64,000 bases of DNA, taken from Mesorhizobium sp. (GTDB taxonomy: Bacteria; Pseudomonadota; Alphaproteobacteria; Rhizobiales; Rhizobiaceae). How positions within the stretch are numbered: the first letter of the stretch is position 1; each line of letters begins with the position of its first letter. The stretch lies in contig JAHBYX010000014.1 of the NCBI GenBank assembly GCA_019635735.1, positions 1-64,000 on the forward strand, written 5' to 3'. Made by a program: the position numbers and the translations under genes. Positions 17,727-26,214 of this stretch are shown here, piece after piece. The notes beneath the pieces were generated by a model. It was not told the origin of the DNA. It saw only the letters and a program-made list of their open reading frames with translations, and did no database searches.

Positions 17727-18562
17727 CCGAACGGCGCGCAGTCGGGCAGGTGAAGGAGGTGACGAGCCTCGCCAACCCGATCGTCAAGGACATCAGATCG
17801 CTGGCGATGAAGAAATTCCGCGACCAGCGCAACGCCTTCATGGCCGAGGGGCTGAAGCTCGTCATCGACGCACTCGACCTCGGCTGGACCATCGAGACGC
17901 TGGTCTTCGCCAAGTCCGCCAAGGGCAACCCGGCCGTCGAGAAGGTCGCAGCGCGCACGGTCGCGTCGGGCGGCCTGGTGCTGGAAGTGACGGAAAAGGT
18001 GCTGGCCGCCATCACCCGGCGGGACAATCCGCAGATGGTGGTGGGCGTCTTCCACCAGCGCTGGAAACCACTGGCCGACGTTCGCCCGGCCGCGGGTGAC
18101 GTATGGGTCGCGCTCGACCGGGTGCGCGATCCGGGCAATCTCGGCACGGTGATCCGCACGGCCGACGCGGTCGGCGCCAGGGGCGTCATTCTCGTCGGCG
18201 AGACGACCGATCCGTTCGCGGTGGAAACGGTGCGCGCGACGATGGGGTCGGTCTTCGCGGTGCCCGTCGCCAGGGCGAGCGAGCAGGAGTTCCTCGCGTG
18301 GCGCAAGGGCTTCGGCGGCCTCGTCGTCGGCACCCATCTCAAGGGCGCGGTCGACTATCGCAGCGTTCCCTATGCCGGCAAGCCGGTGATGCTCCTGATG
18401 GGCAACGAGCAGCAGGGTCTGCCGGACAGTCTCGCCGCGGCCTGCGACAAGCTGGTGCTGATCCCGCAGGCGGGCCGTGCGGATTCGCTCAACCTGGCGG
18501 TCGCGACAGGCGTCATGCTGTTCGAGATCCGCCGCGACGCGTTGAAGGTCGCGGCCCGCTGA
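17723..18562 (+). CDS. SpoU/TrmH-family RNA 2'-O-methyltransferase
   Basis: 279 residues. An N-terminal L30-like RNA-binding domain (LANPIVKDIRSLAMKKFRDQ) precedes the SPOUT knot with motif 1 LDRVRDPGNLGTVIRTADA, motif 2 VMLLMGNEQQGLP and motif 3 ADSLNLAVATGVMLFE. The family methylates ribose 2'-OH in rRNA or tRNA; the exact site (RlmB-like or other) is open. ATG 17723 overlaps the preceding stop (ATGA) and its own TGA overlaps the lspA ATG (TGATG), so the three genes are translationally coupled. Confidence 0.92.
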   Translation: MTERRAVGQVKEVTSLANPIVKDIRSLAMKKFRDQRNAFMAEGLKLVIDALDLGWTIETLVFAKSAKGNPAVEKVAARTVASGGLVLEVTEKVLAAITRRDNPQMVVGVFHQRWKPLADVRPAAGDVWVALDRVRDPGNLGTVIRTADAVGARGVILVGETTDPFAVETVRATMGSVFAVPVARASEQEFLAWRKGFGGLVVGTHLKGAVDYRSVPYAGKPVMLLMGNEQQGLPDSLAAACDKLVLIPQAGRADSLNLAVATGVMLFEIRRDALKVAAR

Positions 18563-19068
18563 TGACGAAGCGCAGCCTCGCCATCTACGTGCTCATCGCG
18601 CTGGCCGCGGCCGGGCTGGACCAGTGGGTCAAGCGGCTGGTCGTCGCGAATATGGAATTGCACGAGAGTATCGACGTCGCGCCGATGCTGTCGCTCTATC
18701 ACACCCGCAACACCGGCATCGCCTTCTCCTTCCTCTCCGGGTTCAGCGATACGGCGATGGTCGTGCTGACGGGCGCCGTCATGCTGTTCATCGGCTGGCT
18801 GGCGGTGCGGGCCGAGCATCACCAGCACCTGGCGCGGGCCGGCTTCGCGCTGATCCTCGGCGGCGCGCTCGGCAACATCGTCGACCGGGCGACGCTGGGC
18901 TACGTCGTCGACTACATCCTGTTCCATACCGAGACCTGGTCCTTCGCCGTCTTCAACCTGGCCGACGCGTTCATCTCGGTGGGTGCGGCGATGGTGGTGC
19001 TGCAGGAGATTCTCGACTGGCGCGACCGGGACGACCCCGGCGGCAAGGATCCATCGCCGAACGCTTGA
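18562..19068 (+). CDS. lspA: Lipoprotein signal peptidase LspA
   Basis: 168 residues, four transmembrane helices. The aspartyl protease pair is present: NIVDRATLGYVVDYI and FNLADAFISVG, each with its catalytic Asp, plus the family motif HTRNTGIAFSFLSG. It removes signal peptides from prolipoproteins after diacylglyceryl transfer; the L,D-transpeptidase lipoprotein elsewhere in the window is a likely client. The ATG overlaps the upstream methyltransferase stop. Confidence 0.97.
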   Translation: MTKRSLAIYVLIALAAAGLDQWVKRLVVANMELHESIDVAPMLSLYHTRNTGIAFSFLSGFSDTAMVVLTGAVMLFIGWLAVRAEHHQHLARAGFALILGGALGNIVDRATLGYVVDYILFHTETWSFAVFNLADAFISVGAAMVVLQEILDWRDRDDPGGKDPSPNA

Positions 19069-19120
19069 ATGTCCCAACCCGAAGCCGCAAGAGTGTGACC
19101 TTATCCGGAGGAATTGCCGA

Positions 19121-20122
19121 ATGACCGATCGTTTCAAAGCCATCCTCATCTCCCGCGACGAGGAGAAGCGGCAGTCCGTCGCGGTCACCGAACTGACCGA
19201 GGCCGATCTGATGGAGGGCGACGTGACCGTCGCCGTCGAAGCCTCGACGATGAATTACAAGGATGGCCTGGCGATCACCGGCAAGGCGCCGGTCGTGCGG
19301 CGCTTCCCGCTCGTTCCCGGCATCGACTTCGCCGGCACCGTCATCTCCTCCTCGCATCCCGATTGGACGGCGGGCGACAAGGTCATCCTCAACGGCTGGG
19401 GCACGGGCGAGACGCATCACGGCGCCTTTGCCGGCCGTTCCCGCGTCAAGGGCGACTGGCTGGTGCCGCTGCCCGAGGGCATGAGCGTCTTCGACGCCAT
19501 GGCGGTTGGAACCGCCGGCTACACGGCGATGCTTGCCGTGATGGCGCTGGAACGCCACGGAATAACGCCCGCCCGGGGCCCTGTCGTCGTGACGGGCGCA
19601 GCAGGCGGCGTTGGTTCGGTCGCGATCGCGCTCCTCTCCAAGCTCGGATACCATGTGATCGCTTCGACCGGACGGGTGTCCGAAGAGGCCTATCTGAAGG
19701 ATCTGGGTGCGGCCGAGATCATCTCGCGCGAGGAGCTTTCCGGACCGGCAAAGCCGCTCGCCAAGGAGCGCTGGGCGGGCGGCGTGGACGCCGTCGGCAG
19801 CCATACGCTGGCCAACGTCCTGTCGATGACGTCGTACGGCGGCGCCATCGCGGCCTGCGGCCTGGCGCAGGGGATGGACCTGCCGACCAGCGTCGCCCCC
19901 TTCATCCTGCGCGGAGTATCGCTGCTCGGCATCGACTCGGTCATGGCGCCCAAGGCGATGCGCCTGGAAGCGTGGCGGCGCATCGGGACCGACCTCGATC
20001 ACACCAAGCTTTCCGCCATCTCCACGAAGATCGGCTTCGACGGCATCATCGACGCCGCCAAGGCGATCGTCGACGGGCGCATCCGCGGCCGGGTCGTGAT
20101 CGACATGGCCGGAGCCAAGTAG
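19121..20122 (+). CDS. acuI: MDR oxidoreductase, acrylyl-CoA reductase (AcuI/YhdH) type
   Basis: 333 residues of the zinc-independent medium-chain dehydrogenase/reductase superfamily. It has the YhdH/AcuI hallmark STMNYKDGLAITGKAP, the PGIDFAGTV segment and the NADPH-binding VTGAAGGVGSVAIALL. AcuI reduces acrylyl-CoA to propionyl-CoA, detoxifying acrylate in DMSP or 3-hydroxypropionate use. ATG 19121 follows CCGGAGGAATTGCCGA. It is 52 bases after lspA on the same strand. The specific substrate is inferred from family resemblance only. Confidence 0.85.
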   Translation: MTDRFKAILISRDEEKRQSVAVTELTEADLMEGDVTVAVEASTMNYKDGLAITGKAPVVRRFPLVPGIDFAGTVISSSHPDWTAGDKVILNGWGTGETHHGAFAGRSRVKGDWLVPLPEGMSVFDAMAVGTAGYTAMLAVMALERHGITPARGPVVVTGAAGGVGSVAIALLSKLGYHVIASTGRVSEEAYLKDLGAAEIISREELSGPAKPLAKERWAGGVDAVGSHTLANVLSMTSYGGAIAACGLAQGMDLPTSVAPFILRGVSLLGIDSVMAPKAMRLEAWRRIGTDLDHTKLSAISTKIGFDGIIDAAKAIVDGRIRGRVVIDMAGAK

Positions 20123-20211
20123 CTTTCGGCACAGGCTTTTTCGGCCGCTCGCTAAAATCTTAGCGTTCGGCCCAAAGCTTTTTCCATCGCTGCCGGATTA
20201 CGGTCCGGCGC

Positions 20212-22452
20212 ATGACGGATGACAAGTACCAGAAGTCAGCCGAGCTTTCGCCGGGACCGAACCCGCCGAAGGGCACGAACGGGCGTCTCGCTTTCAGGGT
20301 GCTCGTCACGATCAGCGTCTGCGTGACGCTGCTCGGCTTTCTCTCGCGACTGACGGGTGCGCCGCTCTTCCTGGCGGTCGCGCTGGTCTGCACGGGACTT
20401 GTCGGCCTGGGCGCGGCGCGCTGGACGGAGGTGCAGCTGGCGCGCGCGAAGGCGAGGGAACTCGAAGCCGCCGCCCGCAACCACGCGGAAATCGAAACGC
20501 TCTCCGACCGCATGTGGGAGATGCAGGAGAGCGAAGAGCGTTTCCACGGCCTGATCGACGCGCTCGGCGACCTCGTCGTGCACCGCGACCGCGCCGGCCG
20601 CCTCGTCTACGTGAATTCGGTCTTCGCATCTCTGTTCGGGACCAGCCCGCGAGAGCTCGCCGGCCGGACGCTGGCCGAACTCGGCATCGAGGTGGGCCTC
20701 GTGCCGGACGCGGCCTTTGCCGATGGCGAATGCCTGAGCTCGACGGACGTGCCGATCCACACCGGCGGCGGCACAAGATGGTTTTCCTGGATCGAACTGT
20801 CGGTGCGCGACAAGTCGAACGGCGCGGTCTCGCACCGGGCGATCGCCCGCGACATCACCGCGCGAAAGCGCGCCGAGAAATCGATGTCGGCCGCCAAGGC
20901 GCGCGCCGAGGAGGCGAGCCGCGCCAAGTCGCAGTTCCTCGCCACGGTGAGCCATGAGGTCCGCACGCCGATGAACGGCATCATGGGCATGGCCAAGCTG
21001 CTCGCAGATACGGAACTCACCGCGGAACAGCGCACCTATGTCGGCGCGGTCTCGACCTCGGCCGCCGCGCTTCTGGCGCTGATCGACGATCTTCTCGATT
21101 TCTCCAAGATCGAGGCTGGCCGGTTCGAACTCGAACCCCAGCCGATCTCGATCCGCGAGCTGGTCGAGAACGTGGTCGAACTCCTCGCCGCGCGCGCCTT
21201 CGGCAAGAATATCGGGCTGGGCTGCCACGTCGCGCCGGAGGTGCCGGCGACGATCCTCGCCGATCCGGGCCGCCTGCGGCAGGTTCTGCTCAATCTCGTC
21301 GGCAATGCGATCAAGTTCACGGACGACGGCGGTGTGCTGGTCTCCGTGACGGTCGCTGGAACCGGCGCCGCTCGGCGTATCGCCATCTCGGTGGCGGACA
21401 CCGGTCCCGGCCTCAAGCGGGAGGATTTCGAGCGCATCTTCCGCGAGTTCGAACAGGCCGACGGGACATCGACGCGCCGGCACGGCGGGGCCGGGCTCGG
21501 TCTTGCCATCTCGCGCCGCATCGCCGAGGCAATGGGCGGGCGAATCTTGGTCGACAGCACGGAGGGCGAGGGATCGGCCTTCACGCTCGAAGTGCCTGCT
21601 CCGGCCGCCATCGACGCGGCGCCGCCGCAGTCGCGCGCGCTCGCCGGCTTCGGCGCGGTGATCGTCTCGCACAACATCATCGAGGCCGAGGCGATCGCCC
21701 TGACGGTTCGCTCCAACGGCGGCTGGGCGGCCATCGCCCGCACGCCGGAAGAAGCGATCGAGCGCCTGCGCGACGGCGACGCCCGCGCCGTGCTCGTCGA
21801 TGCCGCCCTCGAGAGCGGCGACGGTCGGGTCCTGGCCAGGATCCGCGCCGGGGTCGAACGCGAGCTTGCGGCACTCACGCTGATTGCACCGACCGACCGC
21901 GGCCGCCTCGCCGAGTTCCGTTCCAATGGCTACGAGACGTTCCTCGCGCGACCCGTCCGCGGCGAAACGCTGGTGCGGTTGCTTCTCCAGCGCGAGACCG
22001 CCGTCTCCAGCGCGCCGGGAGGCGCAACCGGGACCGTCGCGCGCCGCCGGGTCGGGAGCGGCCGGCTGAACGTGCTGCTCGCCGAGGACAACGAAATCAA
22101 CGCGCTGCTCGCCCGCGTCGCGCTGCAGAAGGCCGGCCATCGCGTCGACGTCGTCGCCAACGGCAAGGCCGCGGTGGACGCGATCCTCGAGAGCGCCGGG
22201 ACGCACCGCTACGACGTAGTCCTCATGGACCTCCACATGCCGGTGATGGACGGCCTCGACGCGATCGCGATGATTCGGAAGTTCGAGGAGGGGAAGGGAC
22301 TGCCGGCTATGCCGATCATGGTGCTCACCGCCGACAACCAGGAAGCCACCCGACACGGCGTGCTCGCCCATGGCGCGTCCGGGTTCCTGACCAAGCCGCT
22401 CGACCCGGCACACCTCGTCGACGCGGTTGAGGAGAAGGCGGCGGCCGCCTGA
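20212..22452 (+). CDS. Membrane-anchored PAS hybrid histidine kinase with two receiver-type domains
   Basis: 746 residues. Two transmembrane helices (about 27-46 and 50-68) lead to a PAS domain (105-220), HisKA with phospho-acceptor His248 in VSHEVRTPMNG, HATPase_c (LVGNAIKFTDDG, ADTGPGL, GAGLGLAIS), a first receiver-like region (about 475-585) and a second true receiver with Asp673 in VVLMDLHMP. The first receiver looks degenerate: it starts FGAVIVSHN instead of an acidic pair and ends LARPVR in place of the conserved Lys-Pro. The ligand is unknown. The ornithine lipid acyltransferase gene follows by about 100 bases, suggesting but not proving a functional link. Confidence 0.92.
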   Translation: MTDDKYQKSAELSPGPNPPKGTNGRLAFRVLVTISVCVTLLGFLSRLTGAPLFLAVALVCTGLVGLGAARWTEVQLARAKARELEAAARNHAEIETLSDRMWEMQESEERFHGLIDALGDLVVHRDRAGRLVYVNSVFASLFGTSPRELAGRTLAELGIEVGLVPDAAFADGECLSSTDVPIHTGGGTRWFSWIELSVRDKSNGAVSHRAIARDITARKRAEKSMSAAKARAEEASRAKSQFLATVSHEVRTPMNGIMGMAKLLADTELTAEQRTYVGAVSTSAAALLALIDDLLDFSKIEAGRFELEPQPISIRELVENVVELLAARAFGKNIGLGCHVAPEVPATILADPGRLRQVLLNLVGNAIKFTDDGGVLVSVTVAGTGAARRIAISVADTGPGLKREDFERIFREFEQADGTSTRRHGGAGLGLAISRRIAEAMGGRILVDSTEGEGSAFTLEVPAPAAIDAAPPQSRALAGFGAVIVSHNIIEAEAIALTVRSNGGWAAIARTPEEAIERLRDGDARAVLVDAALESGDGRVLARIRAGVERELAALTLIAPTDRGRLAEFRSNGYETFLARPVRGETLVRLLLQRETAVSSAPGGATGTVARRRVGSGRLNVLLAEDNEINALLARVALQKAGHRVDVVANGKAAVDAILESAGTHRYDVVLMDLHMPVMDGLDAIAMIRKFEEGKGLPAMPIMVLTADNQEATRHGVLAHGASGFLTKPLDPAHLVDAVEEKAAAA

Positions 22453-22556
22453 ACCATCGCTCCCGTGCCGGGCCATCTTGTCGACACGGTCCCGTCATGC
22501 TCCTGTTGCACGACGCAACTATGCCGCTGGCGATGGTGGCATTCGGAGGTCAAGCG

Positions 22557-23432
22557 ATGCACACGACGCTGGAGCGCGCGCGCACCACTTTTCCACTCTC
22601 CCTGGCGGCCAGTCAGGCTGTCATCCCCGCGGGAGCTCTGCTCGGCCGCATCGGCCCGCTCGAGGTGCGGCTCGCCCGCAACTCCTCCGAGATCGCCGCG
22701 GCCCAGGAGGTGCGCTTCCGCGTCTTCTACGACGAACTGGGCGCCAAGCGCGATTTCGTCCATGAGCTCGAGGCGCGCGACGCCGACCGTTTCGATTCGA
22801 TCTGCGATCATCTGGTCGTCTTCGACACGTCCATCGGCGGACCCGATCACAGGCAGATCGTGGGCACCTACCGTCTCCTGCGCCAGGAAGTGGCGGTGGA
22901 CGGCGGCGGCTTCTACTCGTCCGGCGAATTCGAGATGGACGTCCTCGTCGCCCGCCATCCCGGCCGCCGCTTCCTGGAACTCGGCCGCTCCTGCGTCCTG
23001 CCGGAATACCGCACCAAGCGGACGGTCGAACTGCTCTGGCAGGGCGTGTGGGCCTATGCGCGGCGCCATCGCGTCGACGTCATGACCGGCTGTGCCTCCT
23101 TCCCCGGTGTTATTCCCGCGGCTCATGCCGAGGCGCTGTCCTTCCTCGCGCACCATTGTCAGGCGGACGGCGAGTGGCGCACGCGGGCGATCCCCTCGCG
23201 CTTCCACACGATGGACCTGATGCCGGTCGAGGCGGTGGACCCGAAGGCGGCGCTGCTGGCCATGCCGCCGCTGATCAAGGGCTATCTGAGGCTCGGCGCC
23301 CTGTTCGGCGAGGGTTGCGTCATCGACCGCGACTTCTCCACCACCGACGTGTTCGTGATCCTTCCGGTCGAGCGGATATCGGAGCGTTACATCAACTACT
23401 ACGGCGCCGACGCGACCCGCTTCGCCGCCTGA
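22557..23432 (+). CDS. olsB: L-ornithine N-alpha-acyltransferase, OlsB type
   Basis: 291 residues of the GNAT-like acyltransferase fold. The OlsB features are an arginine-rich entry (QEVRFRVFYDELGAKRDF), then DRFDSICDHLVVFD and FLELGRSCVLPEYRTKRT followed by CASFPG. OlsB transfers a 3-hydroxyacyl chain from ACP to ornithine, the first step of phosphate-free ornithine lipid synthesis. olsA is not next to it. ATG 22557 is chosen because CGGAGG lies seven bases upstream; an earlier in-frame ATG lacks an SD. Confidence 0.86.
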   Translation: MHTTLERARTTFPLSLAASQAVIPAGALLGRIGPLEVRLARNSSEIAAAQEVRFRVFYDELGAKRDFVHELEARDADRFDSICDHLVVFDTSIGGPDHRQIVGTYRLLRQEVAVDGGGFYSSGEFEMDVLVARHPGRRFLELGRSCVLPEYRTKRTVELLWQGVWAYARRHRVDVMTGCASFPGVIPAAHAEALSFLAHHCQADGEWRTRAIPSRFHTMDLMPVEAVDPKAALLAMPPLIKGYLRLGALFGEGCVIDRDFSTTDVFVILPVERISERYINYYGADATRFAA

Positions 23433-23520
23433 GCGCCGATCCTTCGAGGCAGTTGATCTGTGTCAAGGCGTCCCGGTCTGCCCGGGATAGGCATCTTCCA
23501 TCCAACATGGAGGAAGATGG

Positions 23521-23622
23521 ATGCCCACCGAAACCGTGATCGTCGTCGCCGGCGTTCTTGCCGCCTTCGCCTTCTTCACCATCGCCCTGCTGTTCGTCGA
23601 CATGACCTCGGCCGAAAAGTAG
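23521..23622 (+). CDS. 33-residue single-helix membrane peptide
   Basis: ATG 23521 follows GGAGGAAGATGG, a strong ribosome binding site. The peptide has a short MPTETV head, one transmembrane helix (IVVAGVLAAFAFFTIALLF) and a polar VDMTSAEK tail. It is about 90 bases after olsB on the same strand and may share its transcript. It resembles the many small single-pass proteins that tune membrane complexes, but no name can be given. Confidence rests on the SD, the clean helix and the charge pattern. Confidence 0.62.
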   Translation: MPTETVIVVAGVLAAFAFFTIALLFVDMTSAEK

Positions 23623-23733
23623 GTCTCCCCCGAAGCGCGGCGTTCTCCTCCGATTCTCCCCGCGCTTCAGACCGGCCATCCGTCTTCACCCCGCGGGTGG
23701 CCGGTTGGCGTGTCGGCCGCAGGCCGGACGCCT

Positions 23734-24156
23734 CTACCGCAACCGCCGACCGTGGTCGTCGATGACGACCTCGCCGTCGTCCTTGGTGAAAGGGCCGATG
23801 TCGGGGTTGGGCAGGATGTCGAGCACCGTTTCCGACGGCCGGCAGAGCCTCGTCCCGAGCGGCGTCACCACGATCGGCCGGTTGATCAGGATCGGATGCG
23901 CCAGCATCCGGTCGATCAGCTGGTCGTCCGTCCATGCCGGATCGGCAAGGCCGAGCTCCGCGTAGGGCGTGCCCTTTTCGCGCAGCAGCCCGCGTACGCC
24001 GATCCCCATCGCCGCGATCAGTTCGACCAGCTTCCCGCGCGACGGCGGGGTCTTCAGATATTCGATGACGACCGGTTCCTCGCCCGACTGGCGGATCATG
24101 GCGAGCGTGTTGCGCGAGGTGCCGCAATCGGGATTGTGGTAGATGGTGATCGTCAT
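23734..24156 (-). CDS. arsC: Arsenate reductase, glutaredoxin-dependent type
   Basis: 140 residues. The catalytic cysteine is in HNPDCGTSRNTL at the N-terminus, with the arsenate-coordinating arginine region HPILINRPIVVTPLGTRLCRP downstream. It reduces As(V) to As(III) using glutathione and glutaredoxin; the As(III) is then exported by Acr3. It is the last gene of the operon, ten bases after acr3. The operon also has a second, phosphatase-fold reductase, so two reductase chemistries are present. Confidence 0.93.
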   Translation of the reverse strand: MTITIYHNPDCGTSRNTLAMIRQSGEEPVVIEYLKTPPSRGKLVELIAAMGIGVRGLLREKGTPYAELGLADPAWTDDQLIDRMLAHPILINRPIVVTPLGTRLCRPSETVLDILPNPDIGPFTKDDGEVVIDDHGRRLR

Positions 24157-24166
24157 TCGGCGGGTT

Positions 24167-25249
24167 TCAGGCTTTCGGGAACCAGTCCTGGGTGCGGCTG
24201 GCGAAGGCGACGAGCGACAGCATCACCGGCACTTCGACGAGGACGCCGACCACGGTGGCGAGAGCGGCGCCGGAGTTGAGGCCGAACAGGCTGATTGCGA
24301 CGGCCACGGCAAGTTCGAAGAAATTCGACGTGCCGATGAGGGCGCAGGGCGCGGCGACGTCGAACGGCACCTTCCAGGCTTTTGCCGCGGCATAGGTCAG
24401 CGCGAAGATGCCGTAGGATTGCAGCACGAGCGGCACCGCGATCAGCACGATCAGCAGCGGATTGGCCAGGATGACGTTGCCCTGGAATCCGAACAGCAAC
24501 ACCACGGTGGCCAGCAGGCCTATCACCGAGACGGGCTTCAGGTGTGCCGTGAACTCCGACACCGCCCGCTCGGCATCGACGCCGCCGCCGGCGCGGCCGA
24601 CCAGCCAGCGCCGGGTGAGCGCTCCGGCCAGGAGCGGGATCAGCACATAGAGCAGGGTCGACAGAAGCAGCGTCTCCCACGGCACTGCGATGTCGGTTAC
24701 GCCGAGCAGGAACGCCACGATCGGCGCGAAGGCGAAGATCATGACGACGTCGTTCACGGAGACCTGCACCAGCGTGTAGGTCGCGTCGCCGCGCGTCATC
24801 TGGCTCCACACGAACACCATCGCAGTGCAGGGCGCGGCACCCAGCAGGATCAGGCCGGCGATGTACTGCTGCGCGTCGGCCGGTGCGATCCAGGGTGCGA
24901 AGACATAGTTGAAGAACAGCACGCCGAGCGCCGCCATCGTGAACGGCTTGACCAGCCAGTTGACCACCAGCGTCAGCACCAGCCCCTTCGGGCGGTCGCC
25001 GATGTGGCGCAGGCTGGCGAAGTCGACATTGACCATCATCGGGAACACCATCGCCCAGATGAGGACGGCGACGACGAGGTTGACGGAGGCGTATTCCAGC
25101 CGCGCGAGGAAGCCGAACAGCCCCGGCAGCAGGGTGCCGAGCGCGATGCCGGCCGCAATGCACAGCGCCACCCACACGGAGAGCCACTTCTCGAAGAAGC
25201 CGATCCCGGCCGGAGCCGGTTCGCCGAGCTTCAGGGCATGGTCGGTCAT
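24167..25249 (-). CDS. acr3: Arsenite efflux transporter Acr3
   Basis: 360 residues and about ten transmembrane helices of the BART superfamily. The conserved cysteine needed for As(III) transport is in LLGAAPCTAMVFVWS, and the SNFFELAVAVAISLFG region is typical of Acr3. It expels arsenite across the inner membrane. The N-terminus MTDHALKLGEPAPAGIGFFE is cytoplasmic. It lies between two arsC genes in a leftward operon. Confidence 0.94.
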   Translation of the reverse strand: MTDHALKLGEPAPAGIGFFEKWLSVWVALCIAAGIALGTLLPGLFGFLARLEYASVNLVVAVLIWAMVFPMMVNVDFASLRHIGDRPKGLVLTLVVNWLVKPFTMAALGVLFFNYVFAPWIAPADAQQYIAGLILLGAAPCTAMVFVWSQMTRGDATYTLVQVSVNDVVMIFAFAPIVAFLLGVTDIAVPWETLLLSTLLYVLIPLLAGALTRRWLVGRAGGGVDAERAVSEFTAHLKPVSVIGLLATVVLLFGFQGNVILANPLLIVLIAVPLVLQSYGIFALTYAAAKAWKVPFDVAAPCALIGTSNFFELAVAVAISLFGLNSGAALATVVGVLVEVPVMLSLVAFASRTQDWFPKA

Positions 25250-25271
25250 TCGAGGATTCTCTCTCTCTCTC

Positions 25272-25781
25272 TCATCCCGCCTTAGGCAGGTCGCGGCCGA
25301 TCTCGGACAGCCTGCCCTGCAGGGTTAGCCGGTCGAGCGACTTCAGCGGCAGCGAGACGAAGATCGAGATGCGGTTGTTGAGCATGCGGTAGGCGTCGGC
25401 GAAGGCGAGGCGCTTCTCCGCCTCGGTGCCTTGCGCCGCCGCCGGGTCCGGCACGCCCCAATGCGCCGTCATCGGCTGGCCGGGCCAGACCGGGCAGGCC
25501 TCGTTGGCGGCGTTGTCGCAGACGGTGAAGACGAAATCCATCACAGGCGCGCCGGGCGCGGCGAACTCCTCCCAGTTCTTGGAGCGGGCGAAGGCGGTGT
25601 CGTGGTTGAGGCTTTTCAGCAGGTCGAGCGCGTAGGGATGCACCTCGCCCTTCGGCTGCGAGCCGGCCGAGAAGGCGCGGAAGCGGCCCTGGCCGGCGCG
25701 GGCGAGAATCGCCTCGGCGAGGATCGAACGGGCGGAATTGCCCGTGCACAGGAACAGCACGTTGTAGATCTGGTCGCTCAT
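25272..25781 (-). CDS. Arsenate reductase, low-molecular-weight phosphatase fold
   Basis: 169 residues from ATG 25781. The P-loop is FLCTGNSARS (Cx5R with catalytic Cys at position 12), and the later pair in VCDNAANEACPVWP supplies the cysteines of the intramolecular disulphide cascade. The general acid loop is HWGVPDPA. It reduces As(V) to As(III), probably using thioredoxin. The start is set by the usual family N-terminus (MSDQIYNVLFLCTGNSA). It follows arsR by about 40 bases. Confidence 0.91.
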   Translation of the reverse strand: MSDQIYNVLFLCTGNSARSILAEAILARAGQGRFRAFSAGSQPKGEVHPYALDLLKSLNHDTAFARSKNWEEFAAPGAPVMDFVFTVCDNAANEACPVWPGQPMTAHWGVPDPAAAQGTEAEKRLAFADAYRMLNNRISIFVSLPLKSLDRLTLQGRLSEIGRDLPKAG

Positions 25782-25821
25782 CGCATTCCCTCCATCGCCC
25801 GGACCCCGCCGGGCCAAATCG

Positions 25822-26154
25822 TCAGCAGCGGCAGGTGACGGCGTCGATCACCGGGCGGCAGAGCTCCGGCCGGCCGTCGCAGCAATCTTCCATCAGAAAG
25901 GCGAGCAGGTCGCGGAAGCCGGTCATGTCGGCGGCATAGCGGACGGTCCGCCCGTCGCGCTCGGGCCGCACCAGGCCTGCCTGGGCCAGGACCTTGAGGT
26001 GCGCCGAGACCGTATTCTGCACGGCGCCGAGCCGGGTGGCGATCTCGCCGGCCGGCACGCCATCGGCGCCGGCGCGCACCAGCAGCCGGAAGATGTCGAG
26101 CCGCGTTTCCTGGCCGAGCGCGGCCAGTGCGTCGAGGGATGATCTCTTGTCCAT
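25822..26154 (-). CDS. arsR: ArsR-family arsenic-responsive repressor
   Basis: 110 residues with a winged HTH (IATRLGAVQNTVSAHLKVLAQAGLV). The C-terminal tail has EDCCDGRPELC and a final CRC. These cysteines resemble the As(III) site of the Acidithiobacillus-type ArsR (two adjacent Cys plus a third nearby) rather than the helix-4 site of R773 ArsR. Binding of As(III) should release DNA and turn on the operon. A palindrome overlaps the leader directly upstream, fitting autoregulation. First gene of arsR-arsC-acr3-arsC. Confidence 0.92.
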   Translation of the reverse strand: MDKRSSLDALAALGQETRLDIFRLLVRAGADGVPAGEIATRLGAVQNTVSAHLKVLAQAGLVRPERDGRTVRYAADMTGFRDLLAFLMEDCCDGRPELCRPVIDAVTCRC

Positions 26155-26155
26155 G

Positions 26156-26173
26156 TATCCGCCTATCTGGATA
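26156..26173. promoter_or_regulatory. Candidate ArsR operator
   Basis: TATCC, eight bases, GGATA: a perfect inverted repeat starting two bases upstream of the arsR start codon. A second near-match (GCCT/AGGC) widens the dyad. Its position would block transcription or translation initiation of the ars operon. Confidence 0.55.
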
Positions 26174-26214
26174 TGTCAGGCGATACAAGCCCGACATGAC
26201 AGGCGTGTGACGGC

